The position numbers and the translations under genes are program-made. Below, one piece after another: positions 61,886-64,000 of a stretch of 64,000 nt of DNA. The notes beneath the pieces are model-generated. The model ran no database searches and was not told the DNA's origin. It was given only the letters and a program-made list of their open reading frames with translations. This stretch comes from Mycolicibacterium sp. TUM20985 (GTDB lineage Bacteria; Actinomycetota; Actinomycetes; Mycobacteriales; Mycobacteriaceae), in assembly GCF_030295745.1 (NCBI RefSeq), contig NZ_AP027291.1:3038001-3102000 (forward strand), in the 5' to 3' direction. The first letter of the stretch is position 1, and each line of letters begins with the position of its first letter.

Positions 61886-62988
61886 TCGGTCCCCCTTCCC
61901 GCATCAGTGCTCAGCCGAGCGCTGCCGCCCAGCCAGTTCATCCGTCCCACAATCGATTTCGACACCCCTACCCGGCCCTCCCTGGCGGCTTCGTCGAGCC
62001 GACCGGTCGCGATTCCCGATCCGTCGTCGCGCACGCTGACCACCACCGCGTGGTCCAGGTCCTCGACCAGGACGAAGGCCCGCGCGTCCGCGCCGGCATG
62101 GGCGACGACGTTGTCGAGGGCGTTGGCCACCGCCGCGTCGACTTCGCGTGCCACGTCGGCGGGGAGCAGGACCGGTTCGGGCGGCAAGCTGATCGAAACC
62201 CGATCCGTTGCGCGATTGCGCAACATCGGCCCGAGATCGGCCTCGGGGCCCTGCGGCACGGGTGTGCCCGCAGCGCTGACCCACCGCCTGAGCACACGCT
62301 CCTGCTGCCCCGCCAGATCCGCGAGTTCGCTTGTTGCCCCACCAATTTCATGCCCCCGCCGCGCGACCAGCGCCAACACCTGGATGGCGCCGTCGTGCAC
62401 CTCCCTGGACAGCCGCTCGCGCTCCTCGAGCGACGCCGCCAGCCGGGCCGCCCGTTGCAGCTCGGCATGGGCGCGCCGAGCCGTTTGCGCGGCCATGCCG
62501 ATGGCCAAGCCGACGGCGAGCTCGATCACGACGGTCGCGTTGCGTCCGACGTCGATGCTGAGGTAGCCCTTCAACACCGCACTGGCCGCCACCACCACCA
62601 GCCCGATCACCATGCCGCCCACGGGCCCAAGCAGGATCGCCGCCGAGATCGTCGCGTTGGTCGCCCACAGCGTGGTCGGCCAGGACTGGTTGTCCAGCGC
62701 CCAATGGTCGGAGGCGACGACCGTGGTCGACAACATCAGGGCGACGACCACTACGACTTCCGCGGCCACCCACGCGAGCCGCCTGCCATAGCCCTGGAGG
62801 TAGGCCGCCGCACAGGCGATACTCCACGCGATCAGCACCGCGAAGAGGGCCCAGCCGATGGCGGGGCGCTCGAGGTCGTCGTTGACGGCGATCTGAAAAC
62901 CGAAGGCGTAGAGACAACTCAGCAGCCGGTACACCTGCGCCGCCCGCCAGAGTGGCGCGGCCGGATCGGGTGGCGGTGCGAGGGGCAT
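61855..62988 (-). CDS. MacS-like sensor histidine kinase
   Basis: This 377-residue kinase has about five or six membrane helices in residues ~20-165, a HisKA_3-type dimerisation region with phospho-acceptor His in SREVHDGAIQVLAL (~residue 208), and a HATPase domain with N box NALDNVVAHAGA and G box DDGSGI. It matches the actinobacterial MacS family, whose members sense the membrane and act with a LuxR-type regulator. It precedes the regulator in a coupled pair. The signal is not known from the sequence. Confidence 0.88.
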   Translation of the reverse strand: MPLAPPPDPAAPLWRAAQVYRLLSCLYAFGFQIAVNDDLERPAIGWALFAVLIAWSIACAAAYLQGYGRRLAWVAAEVVVVVALMLSTTVVASDHWALDNQSWPTTLWATNATISAAILLGPVGGMVIGLVVVAASAVLKGYLSIDVGRNATVVIELAVGLAIGMAAQTARRAHAELQRAARLAASLEERERLSREVHDGAIQVLALVARRGHEIGGATSELADLAGQQERVLRRWVSAAGTPVPQGPEADLGPMLRNRATDRVSISLPPEPVLLPADVAREVDAAVANALDNVVAHAGADARAFVLVEDLDHAVVVSVRDDGSGIATGRLDEAAREGRVGVSKSIVGRMNWLGGSARLSTDAGRGTEWELTIPRSP

Positions 62989-62995
62989 GCCGCTC

Positions 62996-63781
62996 CTACA
63001 TCACCTTGGACAGGAATGCCTTCGTGCGCTCTTCTTGGGGATTGGTCAGGACGTCACGAGGGTTGCCGCGCTCGACGATCACGCCGGCATCCATGAACAC
63101 CAACTGATCGGCGACTTCACGGGCGAAGCCCATCTCATGGGTCACCACGACCATCGTCATACCCTCGCTGGCGAGCTTCTTCATGACGCCGAGGACCTCC
63201 CCGACGAGCTCGGGGTCGAGCGCCGAGGTGGGCTCGTCGAAGAGCATCAACTTTGGATTCATCGCCAGCGCCCGCGCAATCGCGACGCGCTGCTGCTGAC
63301 CGCCGGACAGTTGAGCCGGATACGCGGTCGCCTTCTCGGAGAGCCCGACCTGTTCGAGTAGATCCCTGGCACGCTCGAGTGCCTCGGCCTTCTTCACGCC
63401 CTTCACCTGGATCGGAGCCTCGATGACGTTGGCCAGCGCCGTGCGATGCGGGAACAGGTTGAAGTGCTGGAACACCATCCCAATGTCGCGGCGTTGCTTG
63501 GCCGCCTCCCGCGGAGGCATCTCGTAGAGCTTGTCCCCCTTCTCGCGGTACCCGATCAGGTCGCCGTCGACGTATAGGCGACCACCGTTGACCTGCTCGA
63601 GGTGGTTGATGCACCGCAGGAAGGTCGACTTGCCCGATCCCGACGGCCCGACGAGCACCAACACCTGACCGCGGCCGATCTCGAGGGTCACGCCCTTGAG
63701 GACCTTGAGGGCACCGAAGTTCTTGCAGACGCCCTCCGCCTTGACCATCGGCGTCGTGCTCGCATCGGAAACTGCCGTCAT
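62996..63781 (-). CDS. Polar amino-acid ABC transporter ATPase (GlnQ-like)
   Basis: This 261-residue ATPase has Walker [11 protein letters not shown], the Q loop [19 protein letters not shown], signature [16 protein letters not shown] and Walker [14 protein letters not shown] followed by the [13 protein letters not shown] switch, typical of the glutamine/glutamate/cystine importer group. Its ATG overlaps the permease stop by 4 bp. It lies 7 bp before the kinase start on the same strand, so the two-component system could be transcribed with this importer. Confidence 0.93.
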   Translation of the reverse strand: MTAVSDASTTPMVKAEGVCKNFGALKVLKGVTLEIGRGQVLVLVGPSGSGKSTFLRCINHLEQVNGGRLYVDGDLIGYREKGDKLYEMPPREAAKQRRDIGMVFQHFNLFPHRTALANVIEAPIQVKGVKKAEALERARDLLEQVGLSEKATAYPAQLSGGQQQRVAIARALAMNPKLMLFDEPTSALDPELVGEVLGVMKKLASEGMTMVVVTHEMGFAREVADQLVFMDAGVIVERGNPRDVLTNPQEERTKAFLSKVM

Positions 63782-64000
63782 GTGTGTCCCACCTCTCCCA
63801 GCGTCTGCGCGTCGGCCAGTGCCTCGAGCTGTTTGGTGGTCAGCTTGCGCGAGACCCCGCGGGAGAAGTACCGCTCCAGGTAGAACTGCCCCACCATCAG
63901 GATGCTGGTGATGAGCAGGTACCACGCGGCGGCTACGAGCAGCAGCGGGATCGGTTGAAACAGCACCGCCGAGATGTCGCGCTGACGCCCGAACAGGTCG
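63778..64000 (-). CDS. ABC transporter permease, C-terminal end (runs off window)
   Basis: The visible 73 codons encode the C-terminal end of a polar amino-acid permease: [36 protein letters not shown] final membrane helix and a cytoplasmic tail. The gene continues beyond the right edge. The ATGA overlap with the GlnQ-like ATPase shows they belong to one importer operon. The binding protein is presumably further right. Confidence 0.88.
   Translation of the reverse strand, partial: DLFGRQRDISAVLFQPIPLLLVAAAWYLLITSILMVGQFYLERYFSRGVSRKLTTKQLEALADAQTLGEVGHT

Overview
The window is chromosomal DNA of a mycobacterium, most likely a rapid-growing or environmental Mycolicibacterium. It is GC-rich, uses GTG starts often, and encodes LysX, an LpqH-type lipoprotein, PdtaR with its ANTAR domain and a mycobacterial class III adenylate cyclase. 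From memory of M. tuberculosis, the housekeeping genes follow the Rv1640c to Rv1625c order: lysX, a membrane esterase, uvrA, a metallo-hydrolase, a universal stress protein, an MFS pump, uvrB, a DUF402 protein, coaE, rpsA, polA, a DUF35/thiolase pair, pdtaR and the cyclase. That backbone is interrupted by several accessory insertions.

Layout. 1-4.6 kb: lysX (5' end outside the window) and the esterase. 4.6-10.7 kb: an accessory module of five tightly packed genes, comprising a coupled pair of unknown proteins, an anchored unknown protein and an overlapping pair of a TPR-like protein and a CHAT (caspase-fold) protease. 10.8-17.5 kb: lipoprotein, AlkZ-like winged-helix protein, uvrA, metallo-hydrolase, DUF427 protein and stress protein. 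18-22.6 kb: CoA-ester catabolism genes (thioesterase, amidohydrolase broken by an in-frame stop, class II aldolase, acyl-CoA synthetase). 22.8-25.7 kb: a secreted DUF4189 protein, an ECF sigma factor fused to a membrane segment and Ser/Thr-rich tail, tRNA-Cys and a frameshifted DUF899 gene. 25.7-32.4 kb: MgtC-like protein, MFS pump, uvrB, DUF402 protein, a secreted protein and coaE.

32.4-34.1 kb: a complete IS30-family element sits between coaE and rpsA. 34.1-40.2 kb: rpsA, a PrsW-family protease, a small gene flanked by 18-bp direct repeats, and polA. 40.2-42.1 kb: a DUF35/thiolase pair behind a palindrome that fits the KstR consensus. 42.2-47.2 kb: a complete branched-chain amino-acid type ABC importer operon. 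47.4-48.0 kb: pdtaR. 48.1-53.2 kb: a small integrative element in the 3' end of a tRNA with CAA anticodon, bounded by exact 51-bp repeats and carrying an integrase, an XRE-type regulator, a pentapeptide-repeat membrane protein, an excalibur-domain secreted protein and an unknown helical protein.

53.3-57.7 kb: two tandem paralogous secreted clan-A-like glycoside hydrolases. 58.2-64 kb: class III adenylate cyclase, DUF2339 membrane protein, a MacS-like histidine kinase with a LuxR-type response regulator, and the start of a polar amino-acid ABC importer running off the right edge. The observations most worth following are the TPR/CHAT module, the tRNA-borne integrative element, the membrane-fused ECF sigma factor, the tandem glycosidases, the KstR-like operator and the recent-looking gene lesions.
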